From positions 1 through 35,821 of the forward strand of contig JAJPHC010000046.1 of assembly GCA_021325515.1 (NCBI GenBank): 35,821 nt of DNA, read 5' to 3'. The stretch comes from Acidobacteriota bacterium (GTDB lineage Bacteria; Acidobacteriota; Thermoanaerobaculia; Gp7-AA8). This document shows positions 25,420 to 33,339 of this stretch, one piece after another; positions within the stretch are counted from its first letter, which is position 1; every line of letters starts with the position of its first letter. Under the pieces are notes generated by a model, which was given only the letters and a program-made list of their open reading frames with translations, had not been told where the DNA came from and did no database searches. Both the position numbers and the translations under genes were made by a program.

Positions 25420-26295
25420 TTACCCGTCTCCCGCTGTTCGCGCCTGCGTCACGAAAGTCACGCCGGCGACGCCTGCGATCGACAGCACGGCGCCGAGTGC
25501 CGCCATCAGCGTGATGCGCTCGCTGAGCAGCAGTGCCCCGAGGAGCATGGAGACGATCACTGCCAGTTGCGAAATGACGCCGACCGTCATCGCATCGACC
25601 CAGCGAAGGCTGAACGTCATCGTCAACTGCGCGCCGATTGCGAGCAGCGACATGATGGCCAGCGCGCTCCACTCGTCATGCGAAGGATTGCGCCACGTCG
25701 TCAGACCCTGCGGCAAGGTCGTGAGCAGACCGAAGAGACAGAGGCTGCCGTAGATCGACCACGAGCTCTCCGCCCGTCGCGCCGCGCGAATCGCGGTGAC
25801 CGCTGCGCCGGAGCAGATCGCGGAGAGCGCTCCCATCAACTCCCACCGGCCGAAGCCGACCAGCTCGCCCGGCCGCGCGTGCGCGTGCACCACCAGGAAG
25901 ACGCCGAACAATGCGACCGGCAGCGGGATGAGCACCTTCGGGCTCAAACGCTCGCCGATGAACAGCATCGAGAAGAAGCCGCTGTAGATCGGCGACGTGT
26001 AGTTGAGCAGCGTGGCCACGCCGACGCTGACATGCTGGATGCAGATGAAGTAGAAGAGCACCGCGAGCCCTCCGAAGAAGCCGCGGATCAGAATGAGATC
26101 GAGCCGGTGATAGGCGAGCGCGGTTCGCCGCACGCGCGGAATGAGTGCGACGGGCAGCAGTCCGACGGCGAAGCGCACCATCGCCACCTGCGGTCCCGAC
26201 AACCGCGCCGAGGCGACCTTCGCCGCGAATGCCATAGCTCCGAACATCGTCGCCGAGGCGACGAGCCACAGCAGAGCTTTCGAGTGTGCTTTCAT
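25420..26295 (-). CDS. EamA/DMT superfamily transporter
   Basis: A 291-residue inner-membrane protein with ten hydrophobic helices arranged as two EamA repeats. The first repeat contains FGAMAFAAKVASARLSGPQVAMVRF and IYSGFFSMLFIGERLSP; the second contains VISQLAVIVSMLLGALLLSERIT, with the family's terminal GE/SER-L motif in each half. DMT proteins export amino acids, nucleobases and other metabolites; the substrate is not predictable. The gene diverges from the acetyltransferase, with 8 bp between the starts. Confidence 0.93.
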   Translation of the reverse strand: MKAHSKALLWLVASATMFGAMAFAAKVASARLSGPQVAMVRFAVGLLPVALIPRVRRTALAYHRLDLILIRGFFGGLAVLFYFICIQHVSVGVATLLNYTSPIYSGFFSMLFIGERLSPKVLIPLPVALFGVFLVVHAHARPGELVGFGRWELMGALSAICSGAAVTAIRAARRAESSWSIYGSLCLFGLLTTLPQGLTTWRNPSHDEWSALAIMSLLAIGAQLTMTFSLRWVDAMTVGVISQLAVIVSMLLGALLLSERITLMAALGAVLSIAGVAGVTFVTQARTAGDG

Positions 26296-26303
26296 ATCGG
26301 GCG

Positions 26304-26765
26304 ATGAACGACGAGACCACCTACCGCGAGGCGCGCCGCGGCGATGCGGCTGCCATTATCGACTTTCAGCTCGCCATGGCGCGCGAGACCGAAGACATCG
26401 AGCTCGATCGCGAGGTGCTGACGCGCGGCGTCGAAGCTGTGTTTGCCGATGCCACGCGCGGCCGCTACTTCATCGCCGAGCGCGGCGGGCGCATCGCTGG
26501 CTCGCTGATGATCACTTATGAATGGAGCGACTGGCGCAATGGACTCGTCTGGTGGATCCAGAGCGTGTACGTGATTCCCGAGATGCGCGGGATGGGGATC
26601 TACGCCGGCCTCTATCGCCACATCCAGTCGATGGTGAAGGACGACGCCTCGATCCGCGGCATTCGCCTCTACGTCGATCGCCGCAACACCCGCGCGCAGG
26701 AGGTCTACACCCGCCTCGGCATGAACGGCGAGCACTACTCCGTCTTCGAGTGGATGAAGGGATGA
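26304..26765 (+). CDS. GNAT family N-acetyltransferase
   Basis: A 153-residue acetyl-CoA-dependent acyltransferase. It starts with the TYREARRGDAAAIIDFQ strand-helix typical of the family. The acetyl-CoA site is in motif A (VYVIPEMRGMGIYAGLYRHI, with RGMGIYAG in the phosphate loop). The C-terminal half ends in YTRLGMNGEHYSVFEWMKG, as is common in this clade. The substrate is unknown. The 3' end is notable: the 20-bp stretch at 26715-26734 (LGMNGE codons) is repeated in degraded form twice in the tandem array that follows. Confidence 0.93.
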   Translation: MNDETTYREARRGDAAAIIDFQLAMARETEDIELDREVLTRGVEAVFADATRGRYFIAERGGRIAGSLMITYEWSDWRNGLVWWIQSVYVIPEMRGMGIYAGLYRHIQSMVKDDASIRGIRLYVDRRNTRAQEVYTRLGMNGEHYSVFEWMKG

Positions 26766-27030
26766 CTCCACCGCAATCGCGCGATGCCCCTCGGCTTGCT
26801 CCAGCCCCTCGACATGAACGGCGAGCAGTAGGTGGAGTGCGGACGCCTCGTCCGCACATCGCGATTGTGCGGACGAGGCGTCCGCACTCCACTGCAATCG
26901 CGCGATGCCTCTCGGCGTGCTCCAGCCCCCTCGGCATGAATGGTGAGCAGTAGGTGGGGTGCGGACGTCTCGTCCGCACATTCGCGATTGTGCGGACGCC
27001 TCGTCCGCACTCCACTACAATCGCGCCATG
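26765..27030. repeat. Tandem array made of gene-junction copies and palindromes
   Basis: ACTCCAC followed by CAATCGCGC and ATG recurs at 26765, 26886 and 27009 (periods 121 and 123 bp). Each full unit runs: CAATCGCG, ATG, a segment like the peroxiredoxin start, a segment like the acetyltransferase 3' end (26808-26827 and 26930-26949), TAG, then a palindromic pair GTGCGGACG…CGTCCGCAC. The second unit differs from the first by point changes and one extra C. Unit 1 encodes a 15-codon frame (26784-26831, MPLGLLQPLDMNGEQ and TAG); unit 2 is shifted by the extra C. The array looks like head-to-tail duplication of the acetyltransferase-peroxiredoxin junction. Confidence 0.9.
27016..27021 (+). promoter_or_regulatory. 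-10 box TACAAT for the peroxiredoxin gene
   Basis: TACAAT lies 6 nt before the ATG at 27028, placing the transcription start on that ATG. It is the intact version of the motif that appears as CGCAAT and TGCAAT in the upstream repeat copies. Confidence 0.5.
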
Positions 27031-27522
27031 TCCCTCACCGGCGTGCTTCGCTATCTCTGGAACACGAAGACGAAGGAGCCTCGCATGTTGAAGGTTGGTG
27101 ACCCTGCGCCTGACTTCACCGCGCGCGATCACGATGGCAAGAGCGTGACGCTCAGCGGCCTCCGCGGGAAGAAAGTCGTTCTCTGGTTCTATCCGAAAGC
27201 CGACACACCCGGCTGAACGCTCGAAGGTTCCGGGTTCCGGGACCTCATCGACCAGTACCACGCGAAGAATGCCGTCGTGATGGGCGTCAGCTTCGATTCG
27301 ATCGAAGAGAATGCGAACTTCGCGAAATGCTATCGATTTCCCTTCCAGCTTCTGAGCGACACCTCGCGCGAGATCGGCATGGCGTACGGCGCATGCGAGC
27401 GGAAGGATGACCTTTACGCGCGCCGCATCGCGTACGTGATCGACGAGAACGGCAGGATCGCGCAGGCGCATCCGAAGGTGGATGCGAAGACGTATCCGCA
27501 CGAGCAACTGGGCAGTTTGTAG
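27028..27522 (+). CDS. Peroxiredoxin, probable selenoprotein (in-frame TGA at the catalytic Cys)
   Basis: An AhpC/TSA peroxiredoxin of the Bcp/PrxQ-like type, which reduces peroxides at a peroxidatic cysteine. The frame reads KVGDPAPDFTARDHDGK, VVLWFYPKADTPG, then TGA (27214-27216), then TLEGSGFRD and on to GRIAQAHPKVDAKTY and a TAG. The TGA falls exactly on the peroxidatic position (residue 63), where homologues have Cys in DTPGCT. A SECIS-like hairpin follows directly, so I read the TGA as selenocysteine (164 residues). The PrxQ resolving Cys, five residues on, is Ser, suggesting a 1-Cys mechanism. ATG 27028 follows TACAAT by 6 nt; ATG 27085, with a perfect AAGGAG 6 nt upstream, is the alternative start (Sec44). 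The other reading is a nonsense mutation. Sel genes are not in the window. Confidence 0.8.
27217..27244 (+). promoter_or_regulatory. SECIS-like hairpin directing selenocysteine insertion
   Basis: Nine nt after the TGA, GGTTCCGG (27226-27233) pairs with CCGGGACC (27237-27244), 8 bp with one U-G wobble, around a GTT loop. The loop starts 17 nt after TGA and opens with G, as expected for bacterial SECIS elements. The lower GGUU also resembles the E. coli fdhF element. The codons here (GGT TCC GGG TTC) include forms less usual for this gene, consistent with structural constraint. Confidence 0.65.
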
Positions 27523-27602
27523 ATCCCGGCGCAACCATTTGAAACCTCCTCGCGATCGCCGCGTACATCCACACCAAGCAGGAACCCAACGAGGTGTGGA
27601 AT

Positions 27603-28820
27603 ATGTCGAAGCGGAATCGCAAAGTCGCAACAGTCTCCGTCGTCGTTCTGGCAGTCGCGATCGTCATCGCGCTCGTCGCGATGAAGGCTGGCGGCAAGAA
27701 GGAAGATCCGAAGCCGCCGGTCAAGGTTGGCAAGGCCGAAGTCGCTGACGTTCAGGTGAAGGTCACCGAAGTCGGCAACGTGCAGCCCGAGGTGAAGGTC
27801 GATGTGAAGTCGGCCGTGTCGGGGAAAGTCGTGGCGATCGTGCATCGCGACGGCGATCAGGTGAAGCGTGGCGAGGTCCTCGCGCGCGTCGAGCCCGACC
27901 TGAATCAGGCGCAATCGCTGGCCGAGACGAAGAATCAGCTCAGCTCCGCGGAGATCCGCTACAACCAGGCGAAGAAGAACTACGAGCAGGATCACAAGCT
28001 CTTCCTCGATGGCCTCCTCGCCTCGAAGGGCAATCGCGACAGCGAAGCCGAGTATCTCTCCGCGAAGCAGGAGCTGGAGAAGGCGCAGGAGAAGTACAAC
28101 ATCGTGGAGAAGAGCGGCATCCCGATCGGCGCCGCCCCCGACAAGTTCCAGGGCTCGAACATCGTCGCTCCGATGGACGGCCTCGTGCTGACGAAGAACG
28201 TCGAGATCGGCGACACGATCACCTCCGGCGTCTCCTCGTTCAACGCAGGCACGGTGCTCTTCACGGTTGCCGACGTCTCCTCGATGATCGTCAAGGCCGG
28301 CGTGAATGAAGTCGACATCGGCAAGATCCATGTCGACATGCCGGTGAAGGTCACGCTGGATGCCTATCCGAAGATCGCATTCGCCGGACGCATCGCGCGC
28401 ATCGCACCGGCGGTTCGCATCGATGACAAGGTGCGCGTGTTCGACGTCGAAGTCCGCCTCGACGCCCAGGGCCGCGAGCTCCGTTCGGGGATGACCGCGA
28501 ATATCGAGGTCGCCGGCGACAAGAAGCAGCAGGTGCTGACGGTGCCCGTGGAATCGGTGTTCTCGCGCGACTCGCAGGAAGTCGTCTTCGTGAAGAAGCA
28601 TGTCGATGAAAAGACGCTTGCCGCTGCGCAGAAAGCGCCGAAGGACGACAAGGCGAAGAAGGAAGCGTGGAAGCTCTGGTTCGACAAGCGCGTCGTGACG
28701 ACAGGCCTCTCCGACAACGCGCGTGTCGAGATCCTCAGCGGCGTCAAGCCGGGTGAGGAAGTGGCTCTCGAAGATCCGACGCTGCCGCTCGACAAGAAGA
28801 AAGACGACAACGACGACTAA
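27603..28820 (+). CDS. HlyD/MacA-type periplasmic adaptor protein
   Basis: A 405-residue membrane fusion protein. One N-terminal membrane anchor (about 9-28, [19 protein letters not shown]) is followed by a lipoyl/barrel-sandwich domain split by a coiled-coil hairpin (about 95-165, rich in Glu, Lys and Gln), then beta-barrel and membrane-proximal domains ([33 protein letters not shown]). Such adaptors link an inner-membrane ABC transporter to an outer-membrane channel. The tail DKKKDDNDD is highly charged. GAGGTG lies 6 nt before the ATG at 27603. A possible promoter is TTGAAA (27539) with TACATC (27564), a 19-bp gap. First gene of the export operon. Confidence 0.93.
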   Translation: MSKRNRKVATVSVVVLAVAIVIALVAMKAGGKKEDPKPPVKVGKAEVADVQVKVTEVGNVQPEVKVDVKSAVSGKVVAIVHRDGDQVKRGEVLARVEPDLNQAQSLAETKNQLSSAEIRYNQAKKNYEQDHKLFLDGLLASKGNRDSEAEYLSAKQELEKAQEKYNIVEKSGIPIGAAPDKFQGSNIVAPMDGLVLTKNVEIGDTITSGVSSFNAGTVLFTVADVSSMIVKAGVNEVDIGKIHVDMPVKVTLDAYPKIAFAGRIARIAPAVRIDDKVRVFDVEVRLDAQGRELRSGMTANIEVAGDKKQQVLTVPVESVFSRDSQEVVFVKKHVDEKTLAAAQKAPKDDKAKKEAWKLWFDKRVVTTGLSDNARVEILSGVKPGEEVALEDPTLPLDKKKDDNDD

Positions 28821-28887
28821 GGGGTGTGGGGTGCTGGGGCTCTGGGTCCCACCACCCCGGCAACCCAGTACGCATCAGGAGAACATC

Positions 28888-29640
28888 ATGAGCGCGATCT
28901 TCAAATACGACTTCTCGACTCCGCAGCTCGAAGAAGTGGCGAAGCCCGAAGTGCAGCGGCCGCTGATCTCTCTCGAGAACATCGCGAAGACGTACGACTC
29001 GGGGGAGAACGCGGTGCAGGCTCTGCGCGGTGTCGACACAGGAATCGAGGCCGGGGAGTTCGTCGCGATCACCGGTCCCTCCGGCTCCGGCAAGTCGACG
29101 CTCATGCACATCCTCGGCTGCCTCGACTCGCCGACGAGCGGGCAGTACTGGCTCGACGGGGAAGATGTCGCGACGCTCAGCTCACGCGAACTGGCCCGCA
29201 TCCGCAACCGCAAGATCGGGTTCGTGTTTCAGACCTTCAACCTGCTGCCGCGCGCGACGATCCTCAAGAACTGCGAGCTGCCGCTGCTGTATGCAGGGGT
29301 GAGCCGCAGCGAGCGGGTGGAGCGGGCGATGGATGCGCTGAAGCGCGTCGGCCTCGAGACGCGTTCGAAGCACCGCCCGAGCGAGCTCTCCGGCGGCCAG
29401 CGCCAGCGCGTCGCCATTGCGCGCGCGCTCGTGAACAACCCTTCGCTGATTCTCGCCGACGAGCCGACCGGCAACCTCGACACGAAGACCGGCGCGGACA
29501 TCATCCGCATTTTCGAAGAGCTCTCGGACAACGGCCAGACGATCGTGCTCGTCACGCACGATCCGTCGATTGCCAACAAGTGCGAGCGCCGGATCCGAAT
29601 CGTCGACGGCCAGATCGCACAGGAGGAGAGCGCCGCCTAG
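28888..29640 (+). CDS. ABC transporter ATP-binding protein (MacB/LolD type)
   Basis: A 250-residue nucleotide-binding subunit. Walker [10 protein letters not shown] is at 63-71, the Q-loop in [10 protein letters not shown], signature [14 protein letters not shown], Walker [13 protein letters not shown] and the H-loop in LVTHD. This combination, with the TGNLD D-loop, is typical of the MacB/LolD/FtsE group that drives substrate extrusion by mechanotransmission. A 27-residue N-terminal extension (to about VQRPLIS) is unusual. AGGAG lies 6 nt before the ATG. The 67-bp gap from the adaptor is G-rich and can fold into an imperfect hairpin. Confidence 0.96.
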   Translation: MSAIFKYDFSTPQLEEVAKPEVQRPLISLENIAKTYDSGENAVQALRGVDTGIEAGEFVAITGPSGSGKSTLMHILGCLDSPTSGQYWLDGEDVATLSSRELARIRNRKIGFVFQTFNLLPRATILKNCELPLLYAGVSRSERVERAMDALKRVGLETRSKHRPSELSGGQRQRVAIARALVNNPSLILADEPTGNLDTKTGADIIRIFEELSDNGQTIVLVTHDPSIANKCERRIRIVDGQIAQEESAA

Positions 29641-29674
29641 CGCCTCGCGCCTGACACCCGCGCCTCATCACGCC

Positions 29675-30904
29675 ATGATCATCTTCGAATCCATCATCGA
29701 CGGCATCCGCGACATCCGCGACCACTTCGGCCGCACGATGCTGCAGCTCGCCGGCATCATTCTCGGCGCGGCGTCGATCGTGGCGACCTTCTCGCTGTCG
29801 GTCGCCGGCAAGGCCGCTTCGATGGAGTTCTACCGCGTCAGCGGCGGCATCCAGAAGATGTGGGTCTGGAACAAGCCGACCGGCAAGGTGACCGCGAACG
29901 CGAAGGCGCTGGCCTCCCGGGGACTCACGTATTCGGATGCGCTGGCGATCCGGCGCAACGCGCGGGAGATCGACCTCGTCGCGCCGATGGCCGCGCAAAG
30001 CTCCGTCGTCCGTTACGGCCGTGTGGAGAAGACGCGCGAAATCTCCGGCGTCACGCCGGAATACGCGCCGCTGACCGATTTCCATGCAGGACTCGGCCGC
30101 TTCATCACGGACCAGGATGTCTCCACCGCGGCGCGCGTCGTCGTTCTCGGCAGCGAGCGCGCCCAGGAGTTCTTCGGCACCGACAATCCCATCGGCAGGA
30201 CTCTAACCATCGGCGACACCGGCTACAAAGTCGTCGGCGTGATGGAGGAGAAATTCTTCACCTTCGATTCCGGGCGCAACGTTCTGCGCTGGATGAACCG
30301 CCAGATCTACATCCCGGTGACGACGATGATCACGCGCCGCGGCGAGACGCTGGAGCACGGCAAGATCGACCGCATGCAGACCCGCATGAAGAGCACGAAG
30401 CGCTCCGACGATGCCGTGGCCGAGGTCGAGCGGATTCTGATGCGCGAGCATGGCGTGAAGGACTACGAAGTCATGTCGCGCGTGGCGAACCTCCGCCGCA
30501 ACGAACAGAACAACAAGATGTACGACATGACGTTCATGATCTGCGGGATCATCTCGCTGCTCGTCGGCGGCATCGTCGTGATGAACATCCAGCTCGCCTC
30601 GTTCAACGAGCGCGTGCGCGAGGTGGGAACGCGGAAGGCAGTCGGCGCGTCGCCGGCGCAGATCTTCTTTCAGTTCCTCAGCGAGTCGGTCCTGGTGTCG
30701 CTGCTCGGCGGATTGATCGGACTGTTCGTCGGCCGTCTGTTCACGCAGGGCATCACGACTCTGATCCATCAGCCGACCATCATCGTGATGTCGACGCTGG
30801 TCAACGCGATGATCTTCGCCGCCGGCACGGGCCTGATCTTCGGCATGTACCCCGCGATCCGCGCGTCGAGGCTGGATCCGATTGTGGCATTGAGAACGGA
30901 ATAG
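29675..30904 (+). CDS. ABC transporter permease, MacB/FtsX type (first)
   Basis: A 409-residue permease with one N-terminal helix (about 20-42), a large periplasmic MacB_PCD-like domain (about 45-275) and three C-terminal helices (FtsX domain about 285-405, with RVREVGTRKAVGASPAQIFFQFLSESV, the conserved coupling-helix region EVGTRKAVGA). It ends in SRLDPIVALRTE, the typical MacB terminus. It probably pairs with the second permease to form a heterodimer. 34 bp separate it from the ATPase gene. The cargo is unknown; macrolides, siderophores, peptides and lipoproteins are all known for this class. Confidence 0.93.
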   Translation: MIIFESIIDGIRDIRDHFGRTMLQLAGIILGAASIVATFSLSVAGKAASMEFYRVSGGIQKMWVWNKPTGKVTANAKALASRGLTYSDALAIRRNAREIDLVAPMAAQSSVVRYGRVEKTREISGVTPEYAPLTDFHAGLGRFITDQDVSTAARVVVLGSERAQEFFGTDNPIGRTLTIGDTGYKVVGVMEEKFFTFDSGRNVLRWMNRQIYIPVTTMITRRGETLEHGKIDRMQTRMKSTKRSDDAVAEVERILMREHGVKDYEVMSRVANLRRNEQNNKMYDMTFMICGIISLLVGGIVVMNIQLASFNERVREVGTRKAVGASPAQIFFQFLSESVLVSLLGGLIGLFVGRLFTQGITTLIHQPTIIVMSTLVNAMIFAAGTGLIFGMYPAIRASRLDPIVALRTE

Positions 30905-30911
30905 GGCCCGA

Positions 30912-30988
30912 GGGCTCGCGGGCACGCGGTAAAACCACCGCGAGCCCCCGAGACCGCGAGCCCGCGCAACCAGCGAGCGAAGCGAGCG
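30912..30988. repeat. Palindromic repeat between the two permeases
   Basis: GGGCTCGCGG (30912-30921) pairs with CCGCGAGCCC (30938-30947). A second CCGCGAGCCCGCG copy follows, and GCGAGCGAAGCGAGCG (30973-30988) forms a short palindrome just before the ATG. The CCGCGAGCCCGCG motif is the one in the 100-bp repeats at 1-300. No T-run follows, so it should not stop transcription, but it could modulate expression of the second permease. Confidence 0.85.
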
Positions 30989-30993
30989 ACTAC

Positions 30994-32217
30994 ATGCAGA
31001 TCACCGAATCCATCCGCACCAGTCTCGAAGAAGTGAAGGGGCATCCTCTTCGCTCCTTTTTCACGCTCATCGGCGTCATTCTCGGGACGATGGCGCTCGT
31101 CGTCGTGCTCTCCGTGCTCGACGGGATCACCGCCGGAGTGTGGCAGGGCTTCGAGGATCTCGGACTCGATGGCGTGCTCGCGATGTCGCGGCGCACTCCG
31201 GCCGACAAGGTGGAGCGCGCGAAGGCGTACCAGTCGCGCGGCCTGCGCGTCGAAGACACGAGACGATTCGAGCAGAGCGAGCTGATCTCGGCGACGTCGC
31301 CCGTCGGTGAGACTCGTGCCGTCATCACCGCCGGCACGGTGACGCGCCGCGTGGATGTCTACGGTATCGGCGGCGGATTCAAGACGATCAAAGGCCGCAA
31401 GGCAGGCGAGGGTCGCTTCATCAACGAGAGCGACGATCAGAGCGTCGCCGCCGTCTGCGTCCTCGGATTCAAGCTCAGGCAGCAGCTCTTCGGCGGCGAC
31501 GAGGCGATCGGCCAGCAGGTCAATCTTGGCGGCCGCCGCCTCACCGTCATCGGCGTCGGCACGAAGTTCAACATGGAATTCGTGAACGACGACGACATGC
31601 GGAAGGAAACCGGCGGCATCTACATCCCGTTCTCGGTGTACCGCGACATGTTCGGCCGCAATTCGATGTCGTACATGCTGGCCAAGGCCGTCGATCCCGA
31701 GAAGTCGATCGATGCCGAGGATGAGGCGAGCGCCGTGATGCAGAAGGCGCACAACGGAATTCGCGATGTGAAGATCGACAACATCGGCAAGGAGATCGCG
31801 AAGGAGCGCGGCAAGGTGGTCGTGCTGCTGCGCAACTGGCGCATCGTCTTCTTCTCCATCGCCGGCATCTCGCTGCTGATCGGCGGCGTCGGAATCTTCT
31901 CGGTGCTGAAGATCTCGATCTCCGAGCGCTTGTTCGAGATCGGCCTGCGCAAGTCGATCGGTGCGAGCGACGCGGAGATCTTCACGCAGTTCCTGATCGA
32001 GTCGGTGACCCTCTCGGTCGTGGGAGCCGCCGTGGGGCTGATGCTCGGCATCGTGATCGTCAAGGCGATCTCGGGCGCGTTCCCCGCGGGGCTTCCTGTG
32101 TCCTTTGCCGGACTCAGCGTGGCGAGTGGTTTCGCGATCTTCATCGGCCTCCTCGCCGGGCTGTACCCGTCGCTGACCGCCGCGCGGCTCGAGCCTGTCG
32201 AAGCGCTGCGAGCGTAG
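30994..32217 (+). CDS. ABC transporter permease, MacB/FtsX type (second)
   Basis: A 407-residue paralogue of the preceding permease with the same layout: N-terminal helix (about 21-45, FFTLIGVILGTMALVVVLSVLDG region), periplasmic MacB_PCD domain and a C-terminal FtsX domain (SERLFEIGLRKSIGASDAEIFTQFLIES), ending ARLEPVEALRA. Together the adaptor, ATPase and two permeases make a full tripartite export system, except for an outer-membrane TolC-like channel that must be encoded elsewhere. Its ATG has no convincing Shine-Dalgarno. Confidence 0.93.
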   Translation: MQITESIRTSLEEVKGHPLRSFFTLIGVILGTMALVVVLSVLDGITAGVWQGFEDLGLDGVLAMSRRTPADKVERAKAYQSRGLRVEDTRRFEQSELISATSPVGETRAVITAGTVTRRVDVYGIGGGFKTIKGRKAGEGRFINESDDQSVAAVCVLGFKLRQQLFGGDEAIGQQVNLGGRRLTVIGVGTKFNMEFVNDDDMRKETGGIYIPFSVYRDMFGRNSMSYMLAKAVDPEKSIDAEDEASAVMQKAHNGIRDVKIDNIGKEIAKERGKVVVLLRNWRIVFFSIAGISLLIGGVGIFSVLKISISERLFEIGLRKSIGASDAEIFTQFLIESVTLSVVGAAVGLMLGIVIVKAISGAFPAGLPVSFAGLSVASGFAIFIGLLAGLYPSLTAARLEPVEALRA

Positions 32218-32238
32218 ATCCCGACGCCCGACTTGGTT

Positions 32239-32269
32239 CCCCTCGCCCCGCGCAGGCAGGGGTGAGGGG
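32239..32269. repeat. GC-rich hairpin repeat
   Basis: CCCCTCGCCCC (32239-32249) pairs with GGGGTGAGGGG (32259-32269), 11 bp with one G-U, around a 9-nt loop. It lies between the export operon and the secreted paralogues. No T-run follows on the plus strand, so it is at best a weak terminator. Confidence 0.8.
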
Positions 32270-32279
32270 CCTCTCCCGC

Positions 32280-32285
32280 TATCAT
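32280..32285 (+). promoter_or_regulatory. -10 box TATCAT
   Basis: TATCAT lies 7 nt before the ATG at 32293 with no Shine-Dalgarno, another case of the leaderless geometry. Confidence 0.45.
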
Positions 32286-32292
32286 TGTGCGC

Positions 32293-33339
32293 ATGAAACG
32301 CACGTTTCTGATCCTCGCGGCGCTGATGGCCGCCTGTGCAGCCACTGCTGCCGACCTCACTGTCTCGCCGCGTGTCGGCACCGTCCTCGGCAACGACCTG
32401 ATCACGCTGCGCACGGCCTCGCCGCTGCCATGCGACACCTGCAGCGTGACCGTCGCCTTCGGCGACTCGCGCGGCCGCAGCGCGAAGATCGTCGACCGCA
32501 ATACGGTGACCGTCTTTTCGCCGCCGCACGCCCGTGCCGTCGTCGATGTCGTTCTAACCGCCGGCAGCACCACCTACATCGCGGGGGGAGGATTTTCCTT
32601 CTCCGGCTACGGCGGCGCGATCGCGCGCGAGAACTACCAGGCGGTGCTGATTCCGATCGTCGTCGCGCCCGACAATCCGGTCGGCGGCGCCAACGGCTCG
32701 CGCTGGCTCACGCAGCTCTGGCTGCGCAACGCCGGCTCGCGGCCCGTCGAATATTTCTACGGCTATCCCGCCTGCAGCGAGAACTGCACGGGCGATGCGC
32801 CGTTCCCGTACATGACGCCCGGCACGTCCGTCGCGTCGCCGGGCGGCATCACCGACGGGTCGCTCGCCTATCTGCAGCGCGGAGGTGCCGATTCGTTCAG
32901 CCTCTCGTTCCGCGTCCGCGATGTCTCGCGGACCAATGAAAACGCAGGCACCGACATCCCGATCGTTCGCGAAGACGACTTTCGCGCGACTCCCATCGAG
33001 CTGCTGAATGTCCCGATCGACTCGATCACGCGCACGGCGCTTCGCATCTACGACGTCGATGCGCTCGCGGTGCGCAACGCCACGGTCCGGGTCTTCGCGA
33101 TGACCGGCGGCGATCCCGTCGGGATCAAGTCCGTCACGCTGACGCCGCGCGACAATCCGCGCAGCGGCTTCGTCGGGCTCGCGAGTTACGCGCTGATCTC
33201 CGATCTGCGATCGGCGTTCAGCGACATTCCCGACGGCCGCTACCGTGTGGAAGTGATCCCGTCGGGCTTCAACGGATGGGCATTCACTGCCTCGACGAAC
33301 AACGACACGCAACTCGTGACGACGGTGACACCACAATGA
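32293..33339 (+). CDS. Secreted IPT/TIG-domain protein (first paralogue)
   Basis: A 348-residue exported protein. The signal peptide MKRTFLILAALMAACAATAA is probably cleaved near residue 20. Residues about 22-105 look like an IPT/TIG Ig-like fold (VSPRVGTVLGNDLITL, NTVTVFSPPHA). The remaining 240 residues form a beta-rich domain shared with the next gene: ENYQAVLIPIVV, LSFRVRDVSR, IPIVREDDF, ELLNVPIDSITRTALRIYDVDA and the end NNDTQLVTTVTPQ. I recognise no catalytic motif; a surface or adhesion role is a guess. Its TGA stop overlaps the next ATG (ATGA). Confidence 0.85.
   Translation: MKRTFLILAALMAACAATAADLTVSPRVGTVLGNDLITLRTASPLPCDTCSVTVAFGDSRGRSAKIVDRNTVTVFSPPHARAVVDVVLTAGSTTYIAGGGFSFSGYGGAIARENYQAVLIPIVVAPDNPVGGANGSRWLTQLWLRNAGSRPVEYFYGYPACSENCTGDAPFPYMTPGTSVASPGGITDGSLAYLQRGGADSFSLSFRVRDVSRTNENAGTDIPIVREDDFRATPIELLNVPIDSITRTALRIYDVDALAVRNATVRVFAMTGGDPVGIKSVTLTPRDNPRSGFVGLASYALISDLRSAFSDIPDGRYRVEVIPSGFNGWAFTASTNNDTQLVTTVTPQ

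Noticed and set aside
26765-27030. CRISPR-like array
   Set aside because: Units are nearly identical along their whole length with no variable spacers, and there are no cas genes.
27085-27216. Short truncated peroxiredoxin plus a separate downstream ORF at 27277
   Set aside because: Both parts lie in one frame, and the TGA sits exactly at the catalytic residue with a hairpin behind it; one selenoprotein explains this better.
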